The notes under the pieces were generated by a model. The model was not told where the DNA came from. It worked only from the letters and a program-made list of their open reading frames with translations, and made no database searches. The translations under genes were made by a program, and so were the position numbers. Positions 1 to 10,099 of a stretch of 38,714 nucleotides of DNA are shown here, piece by piece. Origin of the DNA: Crocosphaera watsonii WH 8501 (GTDB lineage: Bacteria; Cyanobacteriota; Cyanobacteriia; Cyanobacteriales; Microcystaceae). The stretch's first letter is position 1. Each line of letters opens with the position of its first letter. The DNA lies in contig NZ_AADV02000016.1 of the NCBI RefSeq assembly GCF_000167195.1, forward strand, positions 1 through 38,714, written 5' to 3'.

Positions 1-285
1 GGGGGGGAATACTTTGGGGAATCCTCTAGAGAAAACTTTAAGATTTTCTAATTGCTGGGGAAATATCCCTGGGAGTTTTTTAAAATAGGGTACACCTTCA
101 ATTTTTTATGGCGCCCAAATTCAAACAAGGGGAAAATTTTTGAAATCTTTTTTTTCGGGGAACAATTCCCAAAAGGGGGTTAAAAAAAGTATCCATGTTT
201 CCCCAATTCATTGACCCTTTTTCCGCAAAAATGGGTCAAAAATTTTAATTCAACGTTAACCTTTTGTAAAATTTTCCTTTAGAGG
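1..285. other. Low-quality or non-coding contig-end sequence
   Basis: No frame gives a recognisable protein. The stretch is full of short homopolymer runs (runs of G, T and A) and doubled bases, as in poor reads at a contig end. The damage continues into the following DedA-family gene, which needs several indels to be read. I see no promoter or RNA I can support. Confidence 0.5.
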
Positions 286-922
286 TCAAAGAAACTTTCG
301 TCAACTCGAAAACATTCAAGGAAATTGCCCGTCAAATTACGGGTATTGGGCGGGTATTATTGGGCATTGCCCTAAGAAAATACTGGAATCCCCTATCCCC
401 GGGTGAAACCATAAACGATGGTAGGCGGTTTTTTAGCTGGAAGCGGAGAATTAGGGCTATTGGAGCGTCTTAGAAAGTGCGATCGCTGGTGCTGTCATAG
501 GCGATAATTTCGGCTATTGGCTTGGTCGTTGGGGAGGTTGGCCGCTATTAATTAAAGTAGGTAGTGTTTTTAACATCCCCTCCCAAAAACTCGAAGAAGT
601 TAGGAAAAAGTTTAGTAGAAACGCCGATAAAGCCGTCTTTTTTGGGCGTTTTGTCACCTTATTAAGAGTTTTTGCCGGTCCCGTCGCAGGTATTGTCCAA
701 ATGCCTTATTATAGATTCTTATTGTGTAACTTGGGAGGGGCGACAGTTTGGGTGTTAATTATGGTTACTTTATCCTTTTTTGTGGGGAAATTGGTACCCT
801 TGCAAGAATTAATCCACTGGATCACGCAATTTGGTATTCTAGCTCTAATTGGTGTCATTGGGTGGCTAGGAGTAACATTATGGTCAGAATTTGGTAAACC
901 TGGATTACAAGGTGAAGATTAA
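286..922 (+). pseudogene. DedA-family inner-membrane protein, frame-damaged
   Basis: DedA/SNARE-associated (VTT) family, integral membrane proteins linked to lipid flipping and membrane homeostasis. The C-terminal two thirds is clean: from about 473 an open frame carries the family signatures GDNFGYWLGR, FFGRFVTLLR and the PVAGIVQMPYYRF region, then two hydrophobic helices, ending at 922. The N-terminal third is recognisable but scattered over frames: a PGET-like motif near 400-415 and GGFLAGSGELG at 424-456 lie in a different frame from the rest, so at least one indel sits between about 456 and 473 and more lie upstream. An ATG at 701 is inside the domain and is not the true start. The gene is either a real pseudogene or, more likely given the neighbouring sequence, a functional gene with sequencing errors. 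The start coordinate is approximate. Confidence 0.75.
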
Positions 923-1085
923 AATTGTCAATGCTTTATATATCACACAAAACTTAAGATAATCATCGTAATTGATACAATTTACCTTGATAATTCACGA
1001 TACAATAGCAACAGGATTGGTAATCATCAATCTTTGTTGTGCCACCCTAGAGCAAGATTACTGAAAGCAAGGGAAAAGTTACTGT

Positions 1086-1916
1086 ATGCCCCAATCTAAT
1101 CTACATCTCATCAACTCTCATGTAGATAACCATCAGGTTTCCGAACATCACTACAACAAGCAAACTCATCAAGCTTATAAACCTGAATTATCCTTAAAAG
1201 AAGTTAACCAAAGCCTAGAAAATGCCAACGCTCAACAGGTTGTAGAATGGACTAGGGAGACCTTTGGGGAAGGATTAGTCATGAGTACCAGTTTTGGTAT
1301 TCAAGCTGCTGTGATGCTGCATCTAGTGACCGAAGTAGTGCCAGATATTCCCGTTATCTGGGTGGATACAGGCTATCTTCCTGCTGAAACCTATCGCTTT
1401 GCCGAAGAATTAACCGAACGGCTCAAACTCAATCTCAAGGTTTATCAGTCTCCTTTCACCCCTGCGAGAATGGAAGCACTGTATGGTAAACTCTGGAATC
1501 AACACGATCTAAATTCTCTTAATCGTTACGATTTTCTCCGAAAAGTAGAACCCATGCAACGAGCTTTGAAAGAACTTCAAGCCACTGCTTGGTTGGCGGG
1601 GTTACGTCGTCAACAAACGGAACATAGACAGTCCTTAGAAAAAGTTGAATTACAAGGGGAAAAGTACAAAGTTTATCCTATTTTAACCTGGGATTCTCGC
1701 GATATTTATCATTATTTAACTGCTCATGATTTGCCTTATCATCCTTATTTTGATAAAGGCTATGTTACGGTAGGAGACTGGCATTCTAGTCGTCCGTTGA
1801 TGGCTGATGATGAAAGTGAAAGAGATAGTCGTTTTCATGGTGTTAAACAAGAGTGTGGCCTCCATTTAAACTTGTCTCCTGGAGCAGCAGAAAGTTTAGA
1901 TTCTAGCACCCTTTAA
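1086..1916 (+). CDS. cysH: Phosphoadenylyl-sulfate (PAPS) reductase
   Basis: Assimilatory sulfate reduction in the cytoplasm: reduces PAPS to sulfite using thioredoxin. The 276-residue protein has the PP-loop-like nucleotide site STSFGIQAA (residues 68-75), the [18 protein letters not shown] block (92-109), the basic [11 protein letters not shown] segment (171-181) and the C-terminal catalytic ECGLH (256-260, Cys257). Cys257 is the only cysteine, so the paired CC motifs that bind a 4Fe-4S cluster in APS-type reductases are absent; this favours the thioredoxin-dependent PAPS type. Residues 1-35 are a polar, poorly conserved extension. The ATG at 1086 is preceded by a purine-rich AAGGGAAAAG about 8-17 bases upstream. 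It stands alone, with a long imperfect palindrome just downstream. Confidence 0.93.
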   Translation: MPQSNLHLINSHVDNHQVSEHHYNKQTHQAYKPELSLKEVNQSLENANAQQVVEWTRETFGEGLVMSTSFGIQAAVMLHLVTEVVPDIPVIWVDTGYLPAETYRFAEELTERLKLNLKVYQSPFTPARMEALYGKLWNQHDLNSLNRYDFLRKVEPMQRALKELQATAWLAGLRRQQTEHRQSLEKVELQGEKYKVYPILTWDSRDIYHYLTAHDLPYHPYFDKGYVTVGDWHSSRPLMADDESERDSRFHGVKQECGLHLNLSPGAAESLDSSTL

Positions 1917-1940
1917 TATTGTTGTAGCTTCTAGTTATTT

Positions 1941-1996
1941 GTTCGGGTACTGTATAATATGGTTGTTGATTTACAACGAATATTACGAACCCGAAC
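1941..1996. repeat. 56-bp imperfect palindrome downstream of cysH
   Basis: Outer arms GTTCGGGT and ACCCGAAC are perfect complements; inner arms GTTGT and ACAAC close on a six-base loop, with partly paired A/T-rich sequence (AATAT/ATATT) between. It begins 25 bases after the cysH stop. No T-tract follows, so a Rho-independent terminator is doubtful; a small palindromic repeat is the other reading. Confidence 0.5.
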
Positions 1997-2031
1997 CTTA
2001 TATTGTGATCGTTAAAATCAATGCTTTAGAT

Positions 2032-3903
2032 GTAACTGCTCACCGCAACAAAAAAGTCTTATTGAAAAGCACTACAAACAACATCAGTTGAGTCAACAAA
2101 AATATAAGCCCTGTGATTTAGCGTAAAATTTAAGCTAATTTATTACGGCTATTTTAATGACTAACATTCCCAGAATCAAGTCTTTTAAAAACCTCAAATA
2201 AAAACAACAATATGAGAAAAAAAAGAATAGTAAGATAGTTTTTTGTTAGCGGAGATTATCCGCTAATCCTGTGTATTTTTGTGCAGAGAGATAGGGGGAT
2301 CAAGAAAAATCTATCCCCCATCGGCTCCGGAGCCTTTTACATCTCTAATCCTGGGGGACTCCGACCAGCTAATGACAATAATTCGCATAATTGGACAATG
2401 GCATTTTGCCCCTGTAATCTCATGGTCTCTAAAAAACTGAACATTTGGGTGACTAACTCTGCACCCCAGTCGCTTCTTGCTCCCCCACTTACTTTGCGGT
2501 GAATGACAATGGGACGTAAAGCTCTCTCAGCATCATTATTATCTGGTTTGACTTCAGGATAAGTTAGAAAGGTGAACCACTCTTCCCAATGACGTTTGAG
2601 ACGGTTAATCAATCTTTGTGCATCATAAGGCCATCCTTTTTTGGGAGTTGCTTTAAAAATCTTTTGCAGTGAGTTCTCGACTTCTGTTCTTTTGGAGCCT
2701 AAGTCTTCAAGGGTTAAATTTCGAGCATGATAATGACGATAATGGATACGGGCGGTTGCTAAAACTTGCTGTACATCGGCAGCAAATTCTCGATTCGCTT
2801 GAAAACGACTGGTTTTAAGGGACTCTAACTCTCGTTCTAAATGTGCCAGACATTTCTGTTTGGCCATCGCACTTTGTCTAAAGTAGGCACTATAGCAGTC
2901 ACTGGTGAGGATGCCCTTAAAATCTGCTCCTAACAATTTCTCGACTTCTGCGGAGCTTCTAGTGGGAGCCAACATCAACACACAGACCTCATTTGATGTG
3001 GCTACCCAAACCCAATACTTGATGCCATCGATGCAATAACTGGTTTCGTCAACACATCGGATTCCTGGCTGCTGGATGTACTTTAACCACTGTTGGGTCA
3101 AGGGTTCTAAACTTTCTTGAAACCATTTGTGCATTTTGGCAAGGCTCCCTTGAGAAATGGGAATGCCAAAGACATACTCTATAAAATGTTCCTGTTTACG
3201 CCATGTAAGATTACCCCCATAGCCAAGCCAGCCCACGATGCTACTTAATCGCGCCCCATAACTGAATCCTTCTTTAACTCCCAATGGAACAGGACTGTAA
3301 TCTGACCATCCACAACTAGGACATTTATAGAATCCGCGACGATATTCCCTGATTTCTATGGGTTGGTCTACTACTTCAGCCACTTGCTGGACTTTTTCGG
3401 GAACTACTTCATCTCGTTCCACTGAACCCCCACGAACAGGACAGTTTTCTAGTTCTAAAGGGACTATCTTATCGGGCTGACCAAAACCATTACGGGTCTT
3501 CCCTGGGTGGTCATATTTTGGTCCGCGTTTAAATCCTTTTTTGCGTTTCTTTTTGTCAGAAGGCTTTTTTAGTTGGTCTGATGATGGGGGGACTGAACTG
3601 TTTTTTGAGTTACGGTTTTTTAGCTTATCTCTCTCTTCTTTCAATTTTTCAATTTCTTGCTGTTGTGTAGAGATTTGTTGTTGTTGCTGGTCAATCAGTC
3701 TTTGTTGAAGAGATAACTGTATGTTGTGCCTTGACTAGCCACTCAATCATGAAGACATTGTTCGCCAACTGTTCATCGGCGATAGCTCTAACTAGCTTTG
3801 AATCAATGGTAGCATTTGTGGTCATAACCCCCACTATACATAAAAATCCCCGATTTTACCTTTATGTTGTCAAGACAGATTCTTTATTGCGGTGAGCAAT
3901 TAC
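2032..3903 (-). mobile_element. IS66-family element (single-ORF type)
   Basis: Terminal inverted repeats are visible: the left end starts GTAACTGCTCACCGCAACAA and the complement of the right end starts GTAATTGCTCACCGCAATAA. The GTAA start is usual for IS66. Only the large transposase is present, without tnpA/tnpB accessory genes, as in the ISBst12-like branch. The eight bases outside each end (CTTTAGAT and CTTATACA) do not match, so no target duplication survives. An internal 8-bp hairpin (2246-2266) lies between the left end and the transposase stop. Confidence 0.75.
2337..3825 (-). pseudogene. IS66-family transposase, frameshifted near its N-terminus
   Basis: DDE transposase of the IS66 element. 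The main frame (2337-3644, 435 residues from a TTG codon) has the SSVPPSSD motif (17-23), a zinc-finger-like CPSCGW (108-113), and DDE residues in CVDETSY (Asp199), LTSDCYSAY (Asp249) and NDAERALRP (Glu373). The frame remains open upstream to about 3734 through a glutamine-rich coiled coil but has no ATG. The expected N-terminus starts at the ATG at 3825 in another frame, runs through a WLVKAQHT segment, and is displaced by one indel near 3715. So the gene was about 490 residues and is now broken by a single frameshift; a sequencing error is possible. Confidence 0.8.
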
Positions 3904-4128
3904 CTTATACAGGGCATTCTCCTTTGAACTTGTTGTTTTACCTTGCTAGTTATCTGCCAGGGAAGCTTTCTTTATTAGCTTTATCTTTAATCTAACATCT
4001 CATTTGTACATCTCCTAGTTTTCGCAATCAAACTTTACATTACAGGGATCAAGGGAATCTTGGTTATTTTTTAGGTATTTATCTTTATTTAGCAGTGTAA
4101 CGGGTTCTACGCACATACTATACTAATT
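3904..4128. other. AT-rich spacer between IS66-like and IS5-like elements
   Basis: No gene recognised. Short open stretches occur in several frames, none long or with a known motif. It is probably the remains of a locus interrupted by both flanking insertions. Confidence 0.4.
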
Positions 4129-5821
4129 AGGGTTTGCTGAAAAAGTTTCTCCAAAATTTATGCCACTTTTGACCAAGAATTTTCTGACAAATCAATAAGT
4201 TTTAGTACATAAAAATTGTTTAAAGTATAATCAAAATTAATGAAAGGCGGTTTGATGAGTTCCCCTGTTCTATTATTAGTAAATAAGGACAAAAAAAGCG
4301 ACAAAAACTGCCTCAGAAGTTTAGAAAGATTGACAACTAAAAATGTAATAGCAATAGATGTAATGGAGGTTTCAGGGAGTTTTGTCATCACGAGATTTAG
4401 GCTAAATCTTCGTTTAGCTTGTCCAAACTTTCCCTCAATAGCATTACGGAAGCATTCATCGGAGTGGGCTTGTTTCTTTTCTTCTTCACTGACATTTTTC
4501 GGAGGTCTTCCTAACTTCGGACCACTGATTCTTATCCCTCTTTCCTTACACCAATTTCTGTTTTCCCTAATTCGATAAATTTTATCTACATGGACGGATT
4601 CGGGATAATAGCCAAACGTTTCTTTATACTTTTCTACTTGTTCTTTTAAATGACAAGATTCATTGAAGTTTTCCCAACTTATTTTGTATAGAAACACATA
4701 GTTATCTACACAGCTTACTGAGAGTTTAGCTCCAAACTCTATTGGTTTTCCTGCTTTTCCCCTCACTATTGGACGAATATGCGGTTGAGTTAAACTTACA
4801 ATTCTTTGAGGAACACTCTGGGTCTTATTCTCCCACATTGACTGTTGTTGTTCATAAAATTTTTTGATAGTCTCTAGACAATTTTTCTGTCTTTTACTCA
4901 GATTTTCCAGGGAAGCCCCAGCTTGAATTAAGTCTTCTATATTTCCTAAATTTTTCTTAAGGTATTTTAACTGTTTCCCGATAGCTTTTCTTCTTTCTTG
5001 ATAAGATACTTTTCGTTTTTTAGCTACTTTTAAGTATTCCTTTCTAGCAATTATTCTAGAAGTTCTCGGCTTTTTTCTCAATTTTACTCTTAATGGTTTA
5101 TAAAGATTATCTATTATTCTTTCTGTCTCAATTCTGGCTTGATTTAATATGCCTAAATCCGTTGGGTATTTGATGTCTGCTGGCGCACAAGTCGCATCTA
5201 AAATTAGTTTACCTTTATTTTTTATTTTTTCTCCTTTTTCTTGGAGACAATCCTTTTTTTTTACTTCTTTATCACTCTTGTCTATTTCTCTTTTTACTAT
5301 TTTTTTATTGATTTTGTTTATCAATTCTCCATCAATTCTTTTCCTAAAATGAACTAGCATTGAAGATTCCAGTGGTGGCTCTTGTTGATAACAATTTAAA
5401 CCTATAAAGTATTGTAGATAGGGATTTTCTCTAATCTTTTCTATAGTTTCTCTATCACTTGTTCCTAATTTTTCCTTAATAATTAATGTCCCTAATGCCA
5501 TTCTAAATAGTTTGGCTGGCGCACCTTTTTCTGCTGAAAAAAGTTTAGCATATTCTTCCTCAAAATCATCCCAAGGTATCAACTCTGCCATGATTACCCA
5601 ACGATTATTGGGGGACAATTTGCCCTCGAAAGGTAATTCAAATTTTTCTGGGGGCGGTAAAGGTTGCTCCTCTTTTCGATACATTTGTTCTTGACCAACA
5701 ACTGGGAGGTGTTTCTACCAATTATAGCGGTTTGTAGCCGACAAAGCTGATCTTTTTTGCGATCGCGAATATGGGTGTAACCTTTTAAAGAATAGAGTTT
5801 TGCTTTTATTCAGCAAACCCT
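4129..5821 (-). mobile_element. IS5/IS1182-like element, copy A (intact)
   Basis: Both ends carry AGGGTTTGCTGAA as inverted terminal repeats (left 4129-4141, right end complement at 5821). AATT lies directly outside each end (4125-4128 and 5822-5825), a likely 4-bp target duplication and the only matching short duplication longer than TA in the window. A nearly identical copy B starts five bases further on. A HIP1 octamer lies at 5759-5766 between transposase start and right end. Confidence 0.85.
4158..5684 (-). CDS. IS5/IS1182-like DDE transposase (DUF772 type), intact
   Basis: Full-length 508-residue transposase filling copy A. The N-terminus (about 20-115) has the DUF772/InsH-type domain, including PYLQYFIGL and ESSMLVHFRKRI. 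The core has LILDATCAPADIKYPTD (first catalytic Asp region, about 160-176), a lysine/arginine-rich linker, YPESVHVDKIYR (second Asp) and RNAIEGKFGQAKRRF (catalytic Glu), after the ISGPKLGRPPK block common in cyanobacterial members. The C-terminus is hydrophobic, then polar. The ATG at 5684 is the first in frame. No defect is seen, so it may supply transposase for copy B as well. Confidence 0.88.
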   Translation of the reverse strand: MYRKEEQPLPPPEKFELPFEGKLSPNNRWVIMAELIPWDDFEEEYAKLFSAEKGAPAKLFRMALGTLIIKEKLGTSDRETIEKIRENPYLQYFIGLNCYQQEPPLESSMLVHFRKRIDGELINKINKKIVKREIDKSDKEVKKKDCLQEKGEKIKNKGKLILDATCAPADIKYPTDLGILNQARIETERIIDNLYKPLRVKLRKKPRTSRIIARKEYLKVAKKRKVSYQERRKAIGKQLKYLKKNLGNIEDLIQAGASLENLSKRQKNCLETIKKFYEQQQSMWENKTQSVPQRIVSLTQPHIRPIVRGKAGKPIEFGAKLSVSCVDNYVFLYKISWENFNESCHLKEQVEKYKETFGYYPESVHVDKIYRIRENRNWCKERGIRISGPKLGRPPKNVSEEEKKQAHSDECFRNAIEGKFGQAKRRFSLNLVMTKLPETSITSIAITFLVVNLSKLLRQFLSLFLSLFTNNRTGELIKPPFINFDYTLNNFYVLKLIDLSENSWSKVA

Positions 5822-5826
5822 AATTT

Positions 5827-7518
5827 AGGGTTTGCTGAAAAAGTTTCTCCAAAATTTATGCCACTTTTGACCAAGAATTTTCTGACAAATCAATAAGTTT
5901 TAGTACATAAAAATTGTTTAAAGTATAATCAAAATTAATGAAAGGCGGTTTGATGAGTTCCCCTGTTCTATTATTAGTAAATAAGGACAAAAAAAGCGAC
6001 AAAAACTGCCTCAGAAGTTTAGAAAGATTGACAACTAAAAATGTAATAGCAATAGATGTAATGGAGGTTTCAGGGAGTTTTGTCATCACGAGATTTAGGC
6101 TAAATCTTCGTTTAGCTTGTCCAAACTTTCCCTCAATAGCATTACGGAAGCATTCATCGGAGTGGGCTTGTTTCTTTTCTTCTTCACTGACATTTTTCGG
6201 AGGTCTTCCTAACTTCGGACCACTGATTCTTATCCCTCTTTCCTTACACCAATTTCTGTTTTCCCTAATTCGATAAATTTTATCTACATGGACGGATTCG
6301 GGATAATAGCCAAACGTTTCTTTATACTTTTCTACTTGTTCTTTTAAATGACAAGATTCATTGAAGTTTTCCCAACTTATTTTGTATAGAAACACATAGT
6401 TATCTACACAGCTTACTGAGAGTTTAGCTCCAAACTCTATTGGTTTTCCTGCTTTTCCCCTCACTATTGGACGAATATGCGGTTGAGTTAAACTTACAAT
6501 TCTTTGAGGAACACTCTGGGTCTTATTCTCCCACATTGACTGTTGTTGTTCATAAACTTTTTTGATAGTCTCTAGACAATTTTTCTGTCTTTTACTCAGA
6601 TTTTCCAGGGAAGCCCCAGCTTGAATTAAGTCTTCTATATTTCCTGAATTTTTCTTAAGGTATTTTAACTGTTTCCCGATAGCTTTTCTTCTTTCTTGAT
6701 AAGATACTTTTCGTTTTTTAGCTACTTTTAAGTATTCCTTTCTAGCAATTTTTCTAGAAGTTCTCGGCTTTTTTCTCAATTTTACTCTTAATGGTTTATA
6801 AAGATTATCTATTATTCTTTCTGTCTCAATTCTGGCTTGATTTAATATGCCTAAATCCGTTGGGTATTTGATGTCTGCTGGCGCACAAGTCGCATCTAAA
6901 ATTAGTTTACCTTTATTTTTTATTTTTTCTCCTTTTTCTTGGAGACAATCCTTTTTTTTTACTTCTTTATCACTCTTGTCTATTTCTCTTTTTACTATTT
7001 TTTTATTGATTTTGTTTATCAATTCTCCATCAATTCTTTTCCTAAAATGAACTAGCATTGAAGATTCCAGTGGTGGCTCTTGTTGATAACAATTTAAACC
7101 TATAAAGTATTGTAGATAGGGATTTTCTCTAATCTGTTCTATAGTTTCTCTATCACTTGTTCCTAATTTTTCCTTAATAATTAATGTCCCTAATGCCATT
7201 CTAAATAGTTTGGCTGGCGCACCTTTTTCTGCTGAAAAAGTTTAGCATATTCTTCCTCAAAATCATCCCAAGGTATCAACTCTGCCATGATTACCCAACG
7301 ATTATTGGGGGACAATTTGCCCTCGAAAGGTAATTCAAATTTTTCTGGGGGCGGTAAAGGTTGCTCCTCTTTTCGATACATTTGTTCTTGACCAACAACT
7401 GGGAGGTGTTTCTACCAATTATAGCGGTTTGTAGCCGACAAAGCTGATCTTTTTTGCGATCGCGAATATGGGTGTAACCTTTTAAAGAATAGGGTTTTGC
7501 TTTTATTCAGCAAACCCT
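5827..7518 (-). mobile_element. IS5/IS1182-like element, copy B (tandem, defective)
   Basis: Same orientation, length (one base shorter) and ends as copy A, separated from it by AATTT. I counted about five substitutions plus one 1-base deletion relative to A. The right end at 7518 abuts the truncated tail of an IS1380-type element; no matching target duplication is visible (left flank AATTT, right flank ACTTA). Confidence 0.85.
5856..7381 (-). pseudogene. IS5/IS1182-like transposase, copy B, frameshifted
   Basis: Same protein as the intact neighbour at 4158-5684 but split in two frames: 7190-7381 encodes the first ~53 matching residues (through YAKLF), 5856-7199 the remaining 447. The cause is an A-run of six in copy A that is five here (about 7235-7240 on the plus strand as a T-adjacent run read in reverse), coding for the SAEKGAPAKLF region. 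Substitutions against copy A include F-to-V, L-to-S and I-to-K changes in the linker. The DDE core is otherwise unchanged. A homopolymer indel can be real or a read error. Confidence 0.85.
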
Positions 7519-9270
7519 ACTTATCCAGTATTAGGAATAGTTTTAATTCTTTTGTTAGCAATAGATAAAATATCTTGATAAGGACAAGCACTAGCTATAG
7601 CGATAATAATTCTTCTACAACTAATCTTTATTCTGGCTCCCAACTTAAGAAGATTTAGACGTATTCTTCCCACAGTTGCTTTAGCCAATGAAGTTTTTTT
7701 TAAACAGTGTTGATGAAAAGCATTTATGAGAACATAAGCCCAGGAATGTATCCATAATCTTAGTTGATTACTTTGAAATGTTTGAGTTGAAGTTCTATCA
7801 GCTAACAAGTCTAATTGTTGTTCTTTAATCCGATTTTCCATCTCGCCTCTCGGACAGTATTTTTTTGTATAAAGTTTTGAGGGTGGAATTTTTGAAGCGG
7901 GCAAAGATGTCACCACATGGCGCATTTTTAAGCCATCACTTCCATAACAAACTTTTGTCACTACTCTTCTTTGACAACTCCATGACTTTTCTGTTTTATA
8001 ACGAATAGAGCGATACCAAGTAGAAATTGGTACTAATTTTTTAACTTCTTCTAAATCTTCTTTTTTCTGAAATAAACTATCCATTAATTCAGTTATTGGA
8101 GCTAGTTTTTTTCATATTCATGTTTGGCTTTTTCAATTACATCATCCGCTCGTAACTTAAGAACGCCATTTGTTCCCATAGCTATAACATAATCAACTAA
8201 AAGCTGATTTTCACAAAAATAGAAGATTTCTTCACGGGCATAGGCACTATCACCCCTAACTAGGATATGAGTCTCTGACCATTTTTCTCTAATTAGTCCG
8301 ATAATTCTTTGTAATTCGTCTAAGGCTCCATCGGCTGGATCTACATTAGATGAACGAAGTTTAGCAACTAATAAATGATGCCCACAGAAAATATATAAAG
8401 GAGCATAACATACTCCGTGATAATAACTATTAAAAAATGCCCCTTCTTGATTACCATGTACTTGGTCATCCGTGACATCCATATCTAATATAATACTTAA
8501 GGGAGGTTTTTTATAAGACTCTAAAAAAAATTCGACAAAAGATTTTTCAATGGCTTCAAAGTTGGGTTCTATTTTATGATAACGACTCGTTTTTTGATCG
8601 AGAATAGTCTCAGGACAATATTCCAATCTATTAATTGTACTTTTTCCAGCTAACCATCCCTTTTTATCTTCAAGTTCATTAAGCTTTTCTAAAGCGATCT
8701 TAAGGGCAGGATCGTGACGTAATTTATCATGGTCATTGACATCTTCATAGCCTAAAATAATTCCATAAAGCCTTTGTGCTAATAACTCATGAACGGAATG
8801 ATCTACATAAGATTGATGACGATGATCTTGAAAACAGTTACCAAACTTCTCGGTAATTCCCAGTTTTTTATCCAACTCAGCTATCCAGACAATCCCCGCA
8901 TCTGAAGTGATTAGTCCCCCGTCAAAATTAGCGATTATTTCTTTTCCTTTCTGTTTACTAAAGTTGATTACTTGACGAGGGGTTCGGGGATGACTGGGAC
9001 TCATTAAATCAGTTTAAGGTAAATTGCTTTAATAATTAAATTATAGCATATTTTATTCTAACAATCTAGTACTATTAGAGATTTTATTAATAATTTTTTT
9101 GGAAAAATGAGTGATTGATTTATCTTTTCATCTTTGTCTAATTCGGGTTGATTTTAACTTAAAATCTGACAACAGACTGTTGGTTGGGGAAATCTGCGAT
9201 CGCTCTGTTCAAACCCACTTCCTGTAAGGCTTCTGTGTTTGGCGATCGCAGATTTTGTGAGAAATTCGGG
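7519..9270 (-). mobile_element. IS1380-family element, copy 1 (truncated)
   Basis: Matches the complete copy at 33147-35143 base for base over nearly its whole length but in inverted orientation. The outer end (complement of 9270) starts CCCGAATTTCTCACAAAA. The other end is missing: sequence stops just past the transposase stop where IS5-like copy B begins, so about 240 bases including the second terminal repeat are gone and are not found beyond copy A. The outer flank (TAAAG) gives no duplication to test. Confidence 0.85.
7521..9004 (-). pseudogene. IS1380-family transposase, frameshifted
   Basis: DDE transposase whose N-terminus (MSPSHPRTPRQVINFSKQKG) and FDGGLITSDAGIVWIAELD block are typical of IS1380. 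It is read as 8102-9004 (300 residues) plus 7521-8084 (187 residues). A run of seven A's here, against eight in the intact copy at 33414, turns YEKKLAPITEL into an early stop. The residual differences from the intact copy are a handful of substitutions (for example FFNSYY for FLNSYY, NQLLVDY for NQPLVDY). Start ATG at 9004. It could be rescued in trans by the intact copy, but the element lacks one end. Confidence 0.87.
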
Positions 9271-9541
9271 TAAAGTCTTTCCTCTTCTTGAGAAGGAAAC
9301 CTCTACTAATCTAATCCATTCTTCACTGTCACTGAACTTTAATTTTGTTGTAATCTGATTTTTGTGTATATTAAGTATTGTAAAATTAGAGAGGACAAAT
9401 CTTGATAAAATTAACAAAATATGAAGTTTTATAAAATATTGTAGCTACCGAAGAAAAAAGGTTATCCCTTCTCAGAAGAGTTTTTCTAAGAACCATGAAT
9501 CGTATAAAAACCGATAATTGATATCCGTATTAATAAAGTTT
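9005..9541. other. IS1380 terminal region and kinase upstream region
   Basis: 9005-9270 is the non-coding leader of IS1380 copy 1, with two HIP1 octamers inside a 14-bp inverted repeat (AAATCTGCGATCGC and its complement). 9271-9541 holds no gene; it is the upstream region of the histidine kinase. An open frame at 9154-9417 is chance. Confidence 0.6.
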
Positions 9542-10027
9542 ATGAATTTGAGCCACCTCACACCGAATAAAATCACCATAAGATATTTAGGGTTAACCAG
9601 TCTGGGTTTATTGCTTGCTCAGTTGCTGTTTGGATTTATTCAGATTCGTTGGCGGTATTATCAACGAGTGGAGAATCTGACAACGAAGATGCAGGACTTA
9701 AGCCAGGAAATTCGGATAATTTCTCAAGATTCTCAACTAAAACTGGATGATGGTACCTTAGAAAGGCTAATGAAACAGTCAAGTATGAGAAGAGACTTGT
9801 TGTACAGTATCATTGTCAACGAGCAAAGGGAACCAGTGGTTAGCTATCTCAATCAGCAAAATCCTACTATTGCCACGGCCCTTTCTCAACTAGAACAAGA
9901 CAAACTAGAATCAAAACTAGAAAAACTGAGCCAACAACCTCAAGTTAGAGAAATACGGCAACCAATCATCTCCTCTGGAAAGTCATTGGGGGAGGTTCGT
10001 ATTGCTTATACCTTAGAGTCCCTCTAA
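9542..10027 (+). CDS. Hybrid histidine kinase, N-terminal sensor part (ends at in-frame TAA)
   Basis: Sensor half of a membrane histidine kinase. A hydrophobic segment spans residues about 14-37 (YLGLTSLGLLLAQLLFGFI), followed by a ~120-residue polar, presumably periplasmic, sensor region with two helical stretches. Translation would end at TAA 10025-10027, but the same frame continues with no further stop through a second transmembrane segment (about 10050-10115) into the kinase core. This is therefore one gene with a single nonsense codon (CTC TAA GAA), not two genes. ATG at 9542 is preferred over an upstream TTG at 9518. The orphan product would be a single-span protein with no catalytic domain. 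Confidence 0.75.
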   Translation: MNLSHLTPNKITIRYLGLTSLGLLLAQLLFGFIQIRWRYYQRVENLTTKMQDLSQEIRIISQDSQLKLDDGTLERLMKQSSMRRDLLYSIIVNEQREPVVSYLNQQNPTIATALSQLEQDKLESKLEKLSQQPQVREIRQPIISSGKSLGEVRIAYTLESL

Positions 10028-10099
10028 GAAAGGAATCTAGAATCGGCAGGCAAAATATTAATCGCTTCATTTATTGTCAGTGGTATCCTAATTCTGATT

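Noticed and set aside
2246-2266. Hairpin TTAGCGGA-gatta-TCCGCTAA as terminator of the IS66 transposase
   Set aside because: On the transposase strand it is followed by CAAAAAAC rather than a T-tract, so termination is unsupported.
4240-7050. Plus-strand frames of 60-112 codons opposite the IS5-like transposases
   Set aside because: Identical in both copies only because the elements are copies; antisense shadows of the transposase.
9154-9417. Open frame of 87 codons on the minus strand
   Set aside because: It lies in the non-coding end of IS1380 copy 1 and a chance extension; no motifs, and its second copy near 33147 is read only as an extension of the truncated IS4 gene.
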